Positions 52,695-60,347 of a stretch of 64,000 nucleotides of DNA are shown here, one piece after another. Both the position numbers and the translations under genes were made by a program. Source of the DNA: Melghirimyces algeriensis (GTDB lineage: Bacteria > Bacillota > Bacilli > Thermoactinomycetales > DSM-45169); NCBI RefSeq assembly GCF_900182565.1, contig NZ_FXTI01000005.1:186001-250000 (forward strand), read 5' to 3'. Position 1 is the stretch's first letter. Each line of letters starts with the position of its first letter. Below the pieces are notes generated by a model. That model made no database searches, was not told the origin of the DNA, and was given only the letters and a program-made list of their open reading frames with translations.

Positions 52695-53174
52695 ATGCAG
52701 ATTCAATTGCTAGCCGTAGGAAAATTAAAGGAAAAGTATTTGCGGACAGGAGTAAACGATTATCTCCAACGCATTTCTTCCTATGCCAAAATCCAAATCT
52801 CTGAAATTGCGGAAGAAAAGGGTCAAGAGCCGCTGAGTGAAGCGGAAATCGCACAGATTAAAAACGAGGAAGGTAAACGGATGCTCCGTCACCTTTCACC
52901 GGATGTGTATGTCATCGCTCTGGTCATCCAAGGAAAGCACCTGTCATCAGAAGCTCTGGCTGAACATCTGGATCAACTCGCCACCTATGGGAAAAGCCGC
53001 ATCGCTTTTGCAATTGGCGGCTCCTACGGTCTATCCGATTCAGTCATCCAACGCGCCGACCTGACGCTTTCCTTTTCCAAAATGACCTTTCCCCATCAAC
53101 TGATGCGCATCATCCTGTTGGAACAGATCTACCGTTCATTTAAGATAAACCGCGGTGAATCGTATCATAAATAA
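52695..53174 (+). CDS. rlmH: 23S rRNA pseudouridine-1915 N3-methyltransferase RlmH
   Basis: RlmH methylates pseudouridine 1915 in 23S rRNA. 159 residues with the SPOUT knot: start MQIQLLAVGKLKEKYL, middle LDQLATYGKSRIAFAIGGSYGLSDSV and end MTFPHQLMRIILLEQIYRSFKI. ATG at 52695 follows GAAGGTG. The order htrA, CxxH, rlmH is that of Bacillus. Confidence 0.96.
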   Translation: MQIQLLAVGKLKEKYLRTGVNDYLQRISSYAKIQISEIAEEKGQEPLSEAEIAQIKNEEGKRMLRHLSPDVYVIALVIQGKHLSSEALAEHLDQLATYGKSRIAFAIGGSYGLSDSVIQRADLTLSFSKMTFPHQLMRIILLEQIYRSFKINRGESYHK

Positions 53175-53183
53175 GGAAACTTC

Positions 53184-53212
53184 TAATAAAAAAAGCGCCA
53201 AGAATGGCGCTT
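53184..53212 (-). terminator. Terminator of purA
   Basis: AAGCGCCA and TGGCGCTT pair around a four-base loop, with a T-run following on the minus strand. It also separates purA from convergent rlmH. Confidence 0.82.
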
Positions 53213-53252
53213 GGAGCAAACGGACTTCATCCCTATATCTCTTTCCATAAGA

Positions 53253-54539
53253 TTATGCATATGCCGGGCGTACCTGGATCGTCTGTTCACGACCGGGTCC
53301 AACGGAGAACAGGGTCAAGGGGATTCCGGTCAGGTGTGTAATCCGCTCTACATAATGCTGGGCGGACATGGGGAGATCGGAGAGACTTTGGGCTCCCGTA
53401 ATGTCTTCATTCCAACCGGGAAGTTCTTCATAGACCGGTTCACATTCCTTCAAGACGTCCAGATTGGCTGGATAGTTTTCCAGCAATTGACCGTTGTAGC
53501 GATATGCCTTGCATATTTTTACGGTCGGAAGTCCTGTCAGGACATCCAAAGAATTGAGGGAAAGACCGGTAATACCACTCACTCGACGGGCGTGGCGAAC
53601 CACTACACTGTCAAACCATCCTACACGACGTGGCCGGCCGGTCGTGGTCCCATACTCTCTCCCGACTTCCCGAATTTGCTCACCGATCTCATCATGAAGT
53701 TCTGTTGGGAATGGACCATCTCCGACCCGTGTTGTATAGGCTTTTGCGACCCCGATCACCTGATGGATCTTGGTGGGCCCCACTCCAGAGCCAATGCAGA
53801 CTCCCCCGGCCACCGGGTTGGAAGAGGTGACAAACGGATACGTTCCCTGATCGATGTCCAGCATCACACCTTGCGCTCCTTCAAAGAGGACCCGATACCC
53901 CTGATCAATCGCATCATTGAGCACAACCGAAGTATCTGTTACATAAGGTCGAAGTTGATCGGCCACTTCTCTGTAGGGCTCAAAAATCTCCTCAAATGTA
54001 AACCCTTCCGTCTCATACAGCCTCTCCAATATTCGGTTTTTCTCTTCCAGATTCTTCTTCAATTTCTCCGCAAAGAGATCCTGATCCAGCAAATCCGATA
54101 CACGAATACCGATCCGAGCCGCTTTATCCATATAGGCCGGACCGATTCCCTTGCCGGTAGTTCCGATTTTCCCCTTCCCTTTTCGAGCCTCCTCCACCTT
54201 GTCCAAACGAATGTGGTAAGGCATGATGACATGGGCCCGATCGGAAATACGGAGGTTTTGTGTGGAAACCCCTTGCTCCCATAAATATTGCAATTCCTTC
54301 AGCATCGCTTCCGGATGAAGAACCATTCCATTTCCCAGTACACATATTTTCTCAGGATAAAAGATCCCTGAAGGGATTAAGTGCAATTTGTAACGCTTTC
54401 CACCAAATTCAATGGTATGACCCGCATTGTTTCCCCCTTGATACCGGGAAACCACTTCTGCTGTTTCCGCAAGAAAGTCCGTGATCTTTCCTTTCCCTTC
54501 ATCGCCCCATTGGGTTCCGACAACGACTACCGTTGACAT
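53253..54539 (-). CDS. purA: Adenylosuccinate synthetase
   Basis: PurA joins IMP and aspartate with GTP on the path to AMP. 428 residues, normal length. GTP loop VVGTQWGDEGKGKITD, catalytic His in YQGGNNAGHTIEF, and GTTTGRPRRVGWFD. ATG at 54539 has GAAGGAGG eight bases upstream; a longer frame is spurious. A promoter and two PurBoxes lie upstream. Confidence 0.97.
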   Translation of the reverse strand: MSTVVVVGTQWGDEGKGKITDFLAETAEVVSRYQGGNNAGHTIEFGGKRYKLHLIPSGIFYPEKICVLGNGMVLHPEAMLKELQYLWEQGVSTQNLRISDRAHVIMPYHIRLDKVEEARKGKGKIGTTGKGIGPAYMDKAARIGIRVSDLLDQDLFAEKLKKNLEEKNRILERLYETEGFTFEEIFEPYREVADQLRPYVTDTSVVLNDAIDQGYRVLFEGAQGVMLDIDQGTYPFVTSSNPVAGGVCIGSGVGPTKIHQVIGVAKAYTTRVGDGPFPTELHDEIGEQIREVGREYGTTTGRPRRVGWFDSVVVRHARRVSGITGLSLNSLDVLTGLPTVKICKAYRYNGQLLENYPANLDVLKECEPVYEELPGWNEDITGAQSLSDLPMSAQHYVERITHLTGIPLTLFSVGPGREQTIQVRPAYA

Positions 54540-54590
54540 CGTTGATTCCTCCTTCACTTGGGCACCGGCTTCCGATGTAAATCCTTTTTC

Positions 54591-54667
54591 AGTGTACCGA
54601 GAAAAAGTAGGAGTGTCAACGGAAAATACGAACAAAAACAACAATATCAAATATAATATTCGTTTTT
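54591..54667 (-). promoter_or_regulatory. purA promoter with paired PurBoxes
   Basis: TTGACA (54614-54619), 17 bases, TACACT (54591-54596) is a strong SigA promoter. Upstream, two inverted PurBox-like sequences centred on CGAAT (54658-54662, minus) and CGAAC (54629-54633, plus) are 24 bases apart, the spacing expected for PurR pairs (AWWWCCGAACWWT). One or two bases differ from consensus in each. PurR control of purA is established in Bacillus. Confidence 0.7.
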
Positions 54668-54704
54668 AGTATGATACTCCCCGGAATCGCTAAAATTCAC
54701 CAAA

Positions 54705-54743
54705 TGAAAGCGCTTGAAAAAATCATAATCAATCATATATAAT
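54705..54743 (+). promoter_or_regulatory. Fructose operon promoter with cre-like site and AATCA iterons
   Basis: TTGAAA (54714-54719), 18 bases, TATAAT (54738-54743). TGAAAGCGCTTGAA (54705-54718) is a CcpA cre-like site over the -35. ATCA is repeated about five times from 54722 to 54757, covering the -10, and may be the FruR operator; DeoR-type repressors often use direct repeats. Confidence 0.6.
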
Positions 54744-54775
54744 CAAAATAAATCAAATTCAAAAAGGAAGAAGCA

Positions 54776-55540
54776 ATGATGTTTGCTGAAGAGAGACGTA
54801 GGCGGATTCTCAACTATATTAATGAGCACAGTCGTGCTTCCGTGACAGAATTAACCTCGGTATTTCATGTTTCTGAAGCCACCGTCCGCCGGGATTTAAA
54901 GGAACTGGAAGAGGAAGGCTTACTGCATCGGACCCATGGAGGAGCCTTGGCATTTCAATCGGTCAGCTTTGAACCTACCTTTTCCGAAAAACGGGTGCAT
55001 CATGCAGAGGAAAAACAACGAATCGCAGCAAAAGCGCTGGAGTGGATTCATGAAGAAGATACCATCCTTCTGGATTCGGGTACAACGACGTATCAGCTGG
55101 CACAACGGATCTCCTCTCTTCGCTCCTTGACAGTCGTAACAAACTCTTATCAGATCCTTCGTGAATTGGAACATACAGAATCGCTGGAGCTGGTAAGTAC
55201 CGGGGGGGTGGTGCGTAGAAGTACCCAGTCGCTGGTTGGACCCATTGCCGAAAAGACGCTGGAGATGATCAAAGTGGACAAAGTCTTTCTGGGAACCAAT
55301 GCACTCGACCTGGAAGCCGGGCTCACAACCCCCAATCTCTATGAAGCCCAGGTGAAAAAAGCCATGGTTCAGGCCGCCAGCCAAGTGATTTTATTGTGTG
55401 ACTCCAGCAAAATCAACCAAACCTCTTTTGCCAAAGTCGTCTCCTTATCCGATGTGGATGTCTGGATTACGGATGAAGAAGCACCGGACGATGTGGTACA
55501 ACAAGTTAGCGATGCAGGTGTGGAAGTCATATTGGTATAG
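54776..55540 (+). CDS. fruR: DeoR-family repressor of the fructose operon
   Basis: 254 residues: DeoR winged helix at the start (RRRILNYINEHSRASVTELTSVFHVSEATVRRDLKELEEEGLLHRTHGGA) and a sugar-phosphate-sensing domain with ILLDSGTTTYQLA and TNSYQIL. It heads the fruR-fruK-IIBC-IIA operon, so fructose-1-phosphate is the probable inducer. ATG at 54776 follows AAGGAAG; a second ATG comes next. Confidence 0.9.
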   Translation: MMFAEERRRRILNYINEHSRASVTELTSVFHVSEATVRRDLKELEEEGLLHRTHGGALAFQSVSFEPTFSEKRVHHAEEKQRIAAKALEWIHEEDTILLDSGTTTYQLAQRISSLRSLTVVTNSYQILRELEHTESLELVSTGGVVRRSTQSLVGPIAEKTLEMIKVDKVFLGTNALDLEAGLTTPNLYEAQVKKAMVQAASQVILLCDSSKINQTSFAKVVSLSDVDVWITDEEAPDDVVQQVSDAGVEVILV

Positions 55541-55558
55541 GTGGTGGAGAGAAACGAA

Positions 55559-56491
55559 ATGGGGAAAATTGTAACCGTCACATTAAATCCGGCCATTGAT
55601 AAAACCGTAACATTACCTCGATTGGAACCTGGATGTGTCAATCGTATTCATCAGGTTCGAACCGATCCGGGTGGCAAGGGAATCAATGTTGCTCGTGCCT
55701 TGCATCAGTGGGGTGCTGATGTCACAGCTACCGGATTTAACGGTGGATGGACAGGCAAATGGTTGGAGAGTTACTTGCAACAGGAGGGAATCACCCATCA
55801 TCTTGTTCCATTACCCGGAGATACCCGGATGAATTGGAAATTGATGGAAACAGAAACCGATCGGGTAACGGATATCAATGAACCAGGGTTTCGAGTGACA
55901 GAGAAAGCGTTGATATTACTGGAGATTCAGTTGTCTGAGGTATTGGAAGGAGCGAAAGCCGTTGTTTTTGCCGGCAGTTTGCCTGACGGGGTTTCCGAGG
56001 ATGTGTATCAGCGACTGATTGATCTCGCACAAAAGAAACAGGTTCCCGTCTTTGTGGACACCGAAGGGGTACCCTTTCAAAAGTGTATGGAACAAGCTCC
56101 TTTTGCTGTCAAACCCAATATGGATGAGGTTTCCAAATGGATGGGTTTCAAGATTGAAAAGGAAGAAGATATCCGAAGAGCCGGTCATTGTTTATTGGAT
56201 AAAGGCGTAAAAGTGGCTGTCATTTCGATGGGAGAACAGGGCGCCTGGTTTTTTATGAAAGAGCAACAATTTCGAACCGTTCCCGTTTCCATTCATCATG
56301 CTCACCCTGTTGGTGCGGGTGACGCCATGGTCGCTGGGTTGCTTTATGGGATGTCTTCCGGGTGGAACTGGAAAAAGACAGCTCGTTTTGCCACAGCGGC
56401 GGGAACCGTTGCTGCTTCTTATCCTGGAACACAGTTTGGATCACTGGAGGAAGTGGAAGCGGTTGCACCACAGGTGCAATTGATTGAATAA
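55559..56491 (+). CDS. fruK: 1-phosphofructokinase
   Basis: FruK phosphorylates fructose-1-phosphate, made by the PTS, to fructose-1,6-bisphosphate. 310 residues of the PfkB fold: TLNPAIDKTV at the start, DPGGKGINVARAL for sugar binding, and the anion-hole/base motif HPVGAGDAMVAGLLYG. ATG at 55559 has GGAGAG seven bases upstream. It lies between the repressor and the transporter. Confusion with tagatose-6-phosphate kinase is unlikely given the operon. Confidence 0.92.
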   Translation: MGKIVTVTLNPAIDKTVTLPRLEPGCVNRIHQVRTDPGGKGINVARALHQWGADVTATGFNGGWTGKWLESYLQQEGITHHLVPLPGDTRMNWKLMETETDRVTDINEPGFRVTEKALILLEIQLSEVLEGAKAVVFAGSLPDGVSEDVYQRLIDLAQKKQVPVFVDTEGVPFQKCMEQAPFAVKPNMDEVSKWMGFKIEKEEDIRRAGHCLLDKGVKVAVISMGEQGAWFFMKEQQFRTVPVSIHHAHPVGAGDAMVAGLLYGMSSGWNWKKTARFATAAGTVAASYPGTQFGSLEEVEAVAPQVQLIE

Positions 56492-56519
56492 GAAACATGA
56501 AGACATGGGAGGGAGATCA

Positions 56520-57923
56520 ATGAAAAAGCTGTTGGCCGTTACGGGTTGCCCGACAGGCATTGCTCACACATTTATGGCAGCGGAATCATTACAGCAAGCT
56601 GCCAAGGCAAAAGACGTTTCCATCAAGGTGGAGACCCGAGGAGCTTCCGGTGTGGAAAACCGGATCACAGACGAGGATCTTCAGGAAGCTCACGCCGTCA
56701 TCATTTGTTCCGATGTGGATGCAGAAGAAGAGCGCTTTCATCAACTTCCCATCGTCCGGGCCTCTCTGAGTGAAGCAATCAAAAACGCTCAGCAAGTACT
56801 GGACGAGGCCTTACAAAAAGAGCCTGCGGAGAAAATGGAAAAACAAGCACCACCTTCAACAGGTTCTGATCGTTCAAAAGGACAGCAAAACCGCATTTAC
56901 AAGCATCTGATGAACGGTGTTTCCTTTATGATCCCGCTGGTGGTGGCAGGCGGACTGATCATTGCTCTTTCCTTCGCCTTTGGCGGGATCCATGGTGCAG
57001 AACAGGAAGGGAGTTTGGCCGCCGGTCTTATGAAAATCGGTGCTGAAGGGGCATTTGCTTTGATGGTTCCGATTCTGGCCGGATATATCGCTTTTTCCAT
57101 CGCAGATAAGGCTGGTTTGACTCCAGGGTTGGTCGGTGGTATGTTAGCTTCCAATCTGGGGGCCGGTTTCTTGGGAGGAATTGTGGCCGGATTTTTGGCA
57201 GGTTATATTGCAAAAGGGGTAAAAGACTATCTTCCCCTGCCAAAAAGTATGGAAAAACTGAAACCCGTATTAATCATTCCCCTGCTGGGCACATTAGCCG
57301 TTGGCCTATTAATGGTTTTTGTCGTCGGTACACCTGTCAAAGCATTGATGGATAGCCTGACCGCTTGGCTGAAATCCATGGGATCGGGCAATGCTGCCGT
57401 ACTCGGTTTAATCTTGGGAGCCATGATGTCGTTTGATATGGGAGGACCGATCAACAAAGCGGCCTATACTTTTAGCGTCGGGTTGTTGGAAAGTGGCATT
57501 CACGGCCCCATGGCAGCAACAATGGCTGCTGGAATGGTCCCCCCGTTGGCTCTGTGGCTGGCCACTCTTTGGGCTCGCCGCAAGTTTACAGAAGAGGAGC
57601 GGGAAGCAGGGAAAGCTGCCGGTATTCTTGGGCTGTCTTTTATCACGGAGGGAGCCATTCCATTTGCAGCAGCAGACCCCCTGCGCGTCATTCCTTCATT
57701 GGTGGCGGGATCAGCCGTAACCGGTGGTCTTGCGATGATGTTGGATGTTACCTTGCGTGCTCCCCACGGAGGCGTGTTTGTTCTCCCCATTCCTCATGCG
57801 GTGGGAAATGTCGGCGGTTTTGTACTCGCATTGGTCGCCGGAGTATTGATCTCCGCAATACTGGTCACCTTGCTGAAACGAAATGTGCTCAATCAGGAGG
57901 AGAAAACGGATGAAACTGCATGA
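56520..57923 (+). CDS. fruA: Fructose PTS enzyme IIBC
   Basis: 467 residues: IIB (1-100) with the phospho-Cys C10 in TGCPTGIAHTFMAAE, a linker, and IIC (about 125-460) with eight or more membrane helices, including FDMGGPINKAAYTF and FITEGAIPFAAADP. It imports fructose and forms fructose-1-phosphate. In Bacillus subtilis FruA the IIA is fused; here IIA is a separate gene just downstream, overlapping by 14 bases. ATG at 56520 has GGGAGGGAG upstream. Confidence 0.93.
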   Translation: MKKLLAVTGCPTGIAHTFMAAESLQQAAKAKDVSIKVETRGASGVENRITDEDLQEAHAVIICSDVDAEEERFHQLPIVRASLSEAIKNAQQVLDEALQKEPAEKMEKQAPPSTGSDRSKGQQNRIYKHLMNGVSFMIPLVVAGGLIIALSFAFGGIHGAEQEGSLAAGLMKIGAEGAFALMVPILAGYIAFSIADKAGLTPGLVGGMLASNLGAGFLGGIVAGFLAGYIAKGVKDYLPLPKSMEKLKPVLIIPLLGTLAVGLLMVFVVGTPVKALMDSLTAWLKSMGSGNAAVLGLILGAMMSFDMGGPINKAAYTFSVGLLESGIHGPMAATMAAGMVPPLALWLATLWARRKFTEEEREAGKAAGILGLSFITEGAIPFAAADPLRVIPSLVAGSAVTGGLAMMLDVTLRAPHGGVFVLPIPHAVGNVGGFVLALVAGVLISAILVTLLKRNVLNQEEKTDETA

Positions 57924-58356
57924 AATGATTCAAAAAAATTGGATACAATTGGACCGATCCGCACAATCCCGTGAAGAGGTTTTGCAACAATTGGCGGAAC
58001 GGCTGGAAGCAGACGGGGTATTGACAGATAAAAACGCTTATTTGGAAGCGGTTCGTGCAAGGGAAGAACAGGGAAGCACGGCCATCGGGTTTGATGTTTC
58101 CATCCCCCATGGAAAATCAGAGGGTGTGGCCCATTCAGCGGTTGCCTTTGCCCGGCTTCCACAACCGATCGATTGGTCCGGTTCAGGGGACATGACCCGT
58201 TTGGTCTTTCTGATCGCCGTTCCCAAAGAACAGGAAGGGACAGAACATCTGCAAATTCTGGCCGCACTATCCCGTAAACTGATGCACGCGGGATTTCGTG
58301 AAGAACTGAAAGGAGCAGCGACTCCGGAGGATGTTTTACATGTGTTAGAGGGGTAA
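57910..58356 (+). CDS. Fructose PTS enzyme IIA
   Basis: 148 residues, PTS IIA of the mannitol/fructose class. The phospho-His is H67 in VSIPHGKSEGVAHSAVAFARL. ATG at 57910 has CAGGAGGAG upstream and overlaps the IIBC stop. It passes phosphate from HPr to IIB. A terminator follows. Confidence 0.92.
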   Translation: MKLHEMIQKNWIQLDRSAQSREEVLQQLAERLEADGVLTDKNAYLEAVRAREEQGSTAIGFDVSIPHGKSEGVAHSAVAFARLPQPIDWSGSGDMTRLVFLIAVPKEQEGTEHLQILAALSRKLMHAGFREELKGAATPEDVLHVLEG

Positions 58357-58376
58357 AGAAACCGCTAATCACCTTT

Positions 58377-58401
58377 ACGGACCTTTTCGGGTCCGTTTTT
58401 T
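58377..58401 (+). terminator. Terminator of the fructose operon
   Basis: ACGGACC and GGGTCCGT pair around TTTTC, followed by T6. Confidence 0.85.
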
Positions 58402-58451
58402 CTATCCGTATTCTGAAAGAATCGCCCTGCTCATCGCGTTAGCACAGGTCA

Positions 58452-58489
58452 AAAAAATAACACCACTTGTTGCCGTAAAAGTGGTGTCT
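58452..58489 (-). terminator. Terminator of dnaB
   Basis: ACACCACTT and AAGTGGTGT pair around a ten-base loop, followed by a T-rich tail on the minus strand just past the stop codon. Confidence 0.8.
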
Positions 58490-59827
58490 TTATGATTCAT
58501 GACGCATATCCAGACTGAGAAATTTATTGTAGTTTTTCAGGAAAAGAAGTTCCACTTTTCCAATCGGGCCATTCCGGTGTTTGGCGAGGATCACTTCAAT
58601 GATGTTTTTCTTCTCCGAATCCTCATTATAGTAATCATCCCGATACAAAAAGGAAACAATATCCGCGTCCTGTTCAATGGAACCGGACTCCCGAAGGTCC
58701 GACAACATCGGCCGTTTATCCTGACGCTGTTCCACTGCACGGGATAACTGGGACAGAGCAATCACTGGCACATTTAATTCACGGGCCAACAGTTTCAAAG
58801 AACGGGAGATTTCAGAGATCTCTTGCTGCCGACTGTCCCGTCCCCGACCCTCAATCAATTGAAGATAGTCAATTAAAACCATACCCAAACCATGTTCCGC
58901 CTGAAGCCGCCGAAGTTTGGAACGGATTTCAAAAACGCTGATCCCCGGCGTGTCATCGATGAAAATGGGAGCCTCCGACAGATTGCTGATGGCCATAGTC
59001 AGCTTCTCCCAATCCTCATCTTCCAATCTCCCGGAACGAAATACCTGGGCATCGATATTCCCCTCTGCGGCCAACATCCGTTGGACCAACTGCGGAGCCG
59101 ACATTTCCAGATTAAAAATGGCTACAGGTAGCCCGGCCCGAACCGCCACATTTTGTGCCACATTCAAGCTAAACGCCGTCTTTCCCATACTGGGGCGGGC
59201 AGCCAGAATAATCAAATCCGATTTTTGAAATCCGGAGGTCATTCGATCCAGGTCGGTATATCCTGATGGTACCCCGGTTAATTTTCCCTGATTGTAATGA
59301 AGATTTTCGATTCGCTCAAACGTTTCCATCAAAATATCCCGGATGGGGGTAAATCCTTTTCGAATCCTTCGCTGGGAAATATCCAAAATCTTTTTCTCTG
59401 CGGAATCAATCACCTGAACCACTTCATCGTTTCCGGAATAACCGGACGTTGCAATTTCAGTGGCCGTTCGGATCAGACGGCGCAAGATCGCTTTTTCTTC
59501 AACAATTCTAGAATAATAATCAACGTTGGCAGCTGTGGGCACAGATTCAGCCAACTCCGTCAAATAGGTAACCCCACCGATTTCCTCCAATAACTTCTGA
59601 TCGGAAAGTTTCGATGTAAGCGTCACTAAATCAATGGGCTCACCTTGTTCAGACAAATCGATGATCACTTCAAAAAGACGTTGATGGGCCTGACGATAGA
59701 AGTCCTCCGGCCGAAGGCGCTCTGTTACTGTAACCAAAACGGAGGGCTCAATCAGAATCGCTCCCAGAACCGCCCGTTCCGCTTCCTGATTGTGAGGGGG
59801 CATCCGGTCTGCAAACAGTTCACTCAT
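58490..59827 (-). CDS. dnaB: Replicative DNA helicase
   Basis: The hexameric helicase at the replication fork (DnaC in Bacillus naming). 445 residues: N-terminal domain binding DnaG primase (PPHNQEAERAVLGAIL), then the RecA-like domain with Walker A AARPSMGKTAFSLN and Walker B VLIDYLQLIEGRG. ATG at 59827 has GGAGGATGG upstream; a longer frame from 59854 is not needed. It follows rplI as in Bacillus. No intein is seen. Confidence 0.96.
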   Translation of the reverse strand: MSELFADRMPPHNQEAERAVLGAILIEPSVLVTVTERLRPEDFYRQAHQRLFEVIIDLSEQGEPIDLVTLTSKLSDQKLLEEIGGVTYLTELAESVPTAANVDYYSRIVEEKAILRRLIRTATEIATSGYSGNDEVVQVIDSAEKKILDISQRRIRKGFTPIRDILMETFERIENLHYNQGKLTGVPSGYTDLDRMTSGFQKSDLIILAARPSMGKTAFSLNVAQNVAVRAGLPVAIFNLEMSAPQLVQRMLAAEGNIDAQVFRSGRLEDEDWEKLTMAISNLSEAPIFIDDTPGISVFEIRSKLRRLQAEHGLGMVLIDYLQLIEGRGRDSRQQEISEISRSLKLLARELNVPVIALSQLSRAVEQRQDKRPMLSDLRESGSIEQDADIVSFLYRDDYYNEDSEKKNIIEVILAKHRNGPIGKVELLFLKNYNKFLSLDMRHES

Positions 59828-59854
59828 TTTCCACCATCCTCCATCCAGAAGCAT

Positions 59855-59890
59855 AAAAAAAGCGCTTCACCCTTTGGGAAGCGCTTTTTA
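59855..59890. terminator. Terminator between rplI and dnaB
   Basis: AAGCGCTT and AAGCGCTT (self-inverse) flank CCC/GGG pairs with A-runs and T-runs at both ends. It ends rplI and lies between it and dnaB. Confidence 0.8.
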
Positions 59891-59900
59891 ACGCCCATGT

Positions 59901-60347
59901 CTACTTCTCCCGAACGTGCACCGAAAGAGTGGCAGTCACTTTCGGATGGATCTTGATGGGGACTTTCGTTACACCAAGGGTGCGAATCGGTTCATTCAGT
60001 TGTATTTTCTTTTTATCCACTTTTAAGCCATGCACTTCTTTCAGTTGTTGGCTGATCTGTTTGGACGTAATGGAGCCGAACAAGCGGCCACCCTCTCCTG
60101 ATTTTGCTTCAAGAGACAAATCCACTTCTTCAAGCTTTTCCGCCAGCTTCCGGGCTTCGGCCAACTCCTTTTTCTGCTGCTCTTCTTCCCGCCGCTTCTG
60201 GTTTTTCAAAGCATTCAAATTGCCCGATGAAGCTTCAACCGCAAGTCCTTTGGGCAACAGAAAGTTGCGTGCGTAACCCTCTGCGACTTCTGCTACTTCC
60301 CCTTTTTTTCCTTTTCCTTTGACATCCTGTTGAAAAATTACCTTCAT
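59901..60347 (-). CDS. rplI: 50S ribosomal protein L9
   Basis: L9 binds 23S rRNA near the L1 stalk. 148 residues, normal length: start MKVIFQQDVKGKGKKGEVAEVAEGYARNFLLPKGLA, a long charged helix, and a C-terminal domain (GRLFGSITSKQISQQL). Its ATG overlaps the gdpP stop (ATGA), as commonly seen. Confidence 0.97.
   Translation of the reverse strand: MKVIFQQDVKGKGKKGEVAEVAEGYARNFLLPKGLAVEASSGNLNALKNQKRREEEQQKKELAEARKLAEKLEEVDLSLEAKSGEGGRLFGSITSKQISQQLKEVHGLKVDKKKIQLNEPIRTLGVTKVPIKIHPKVTATLSVHVREK

Noticed and set aside
54722..54757. Repeated AATCA as a CRISPR or tandem-repeat array
   Set aside because: Units are too short and irregular, and they sit in a promoter; operator iterons fit better.
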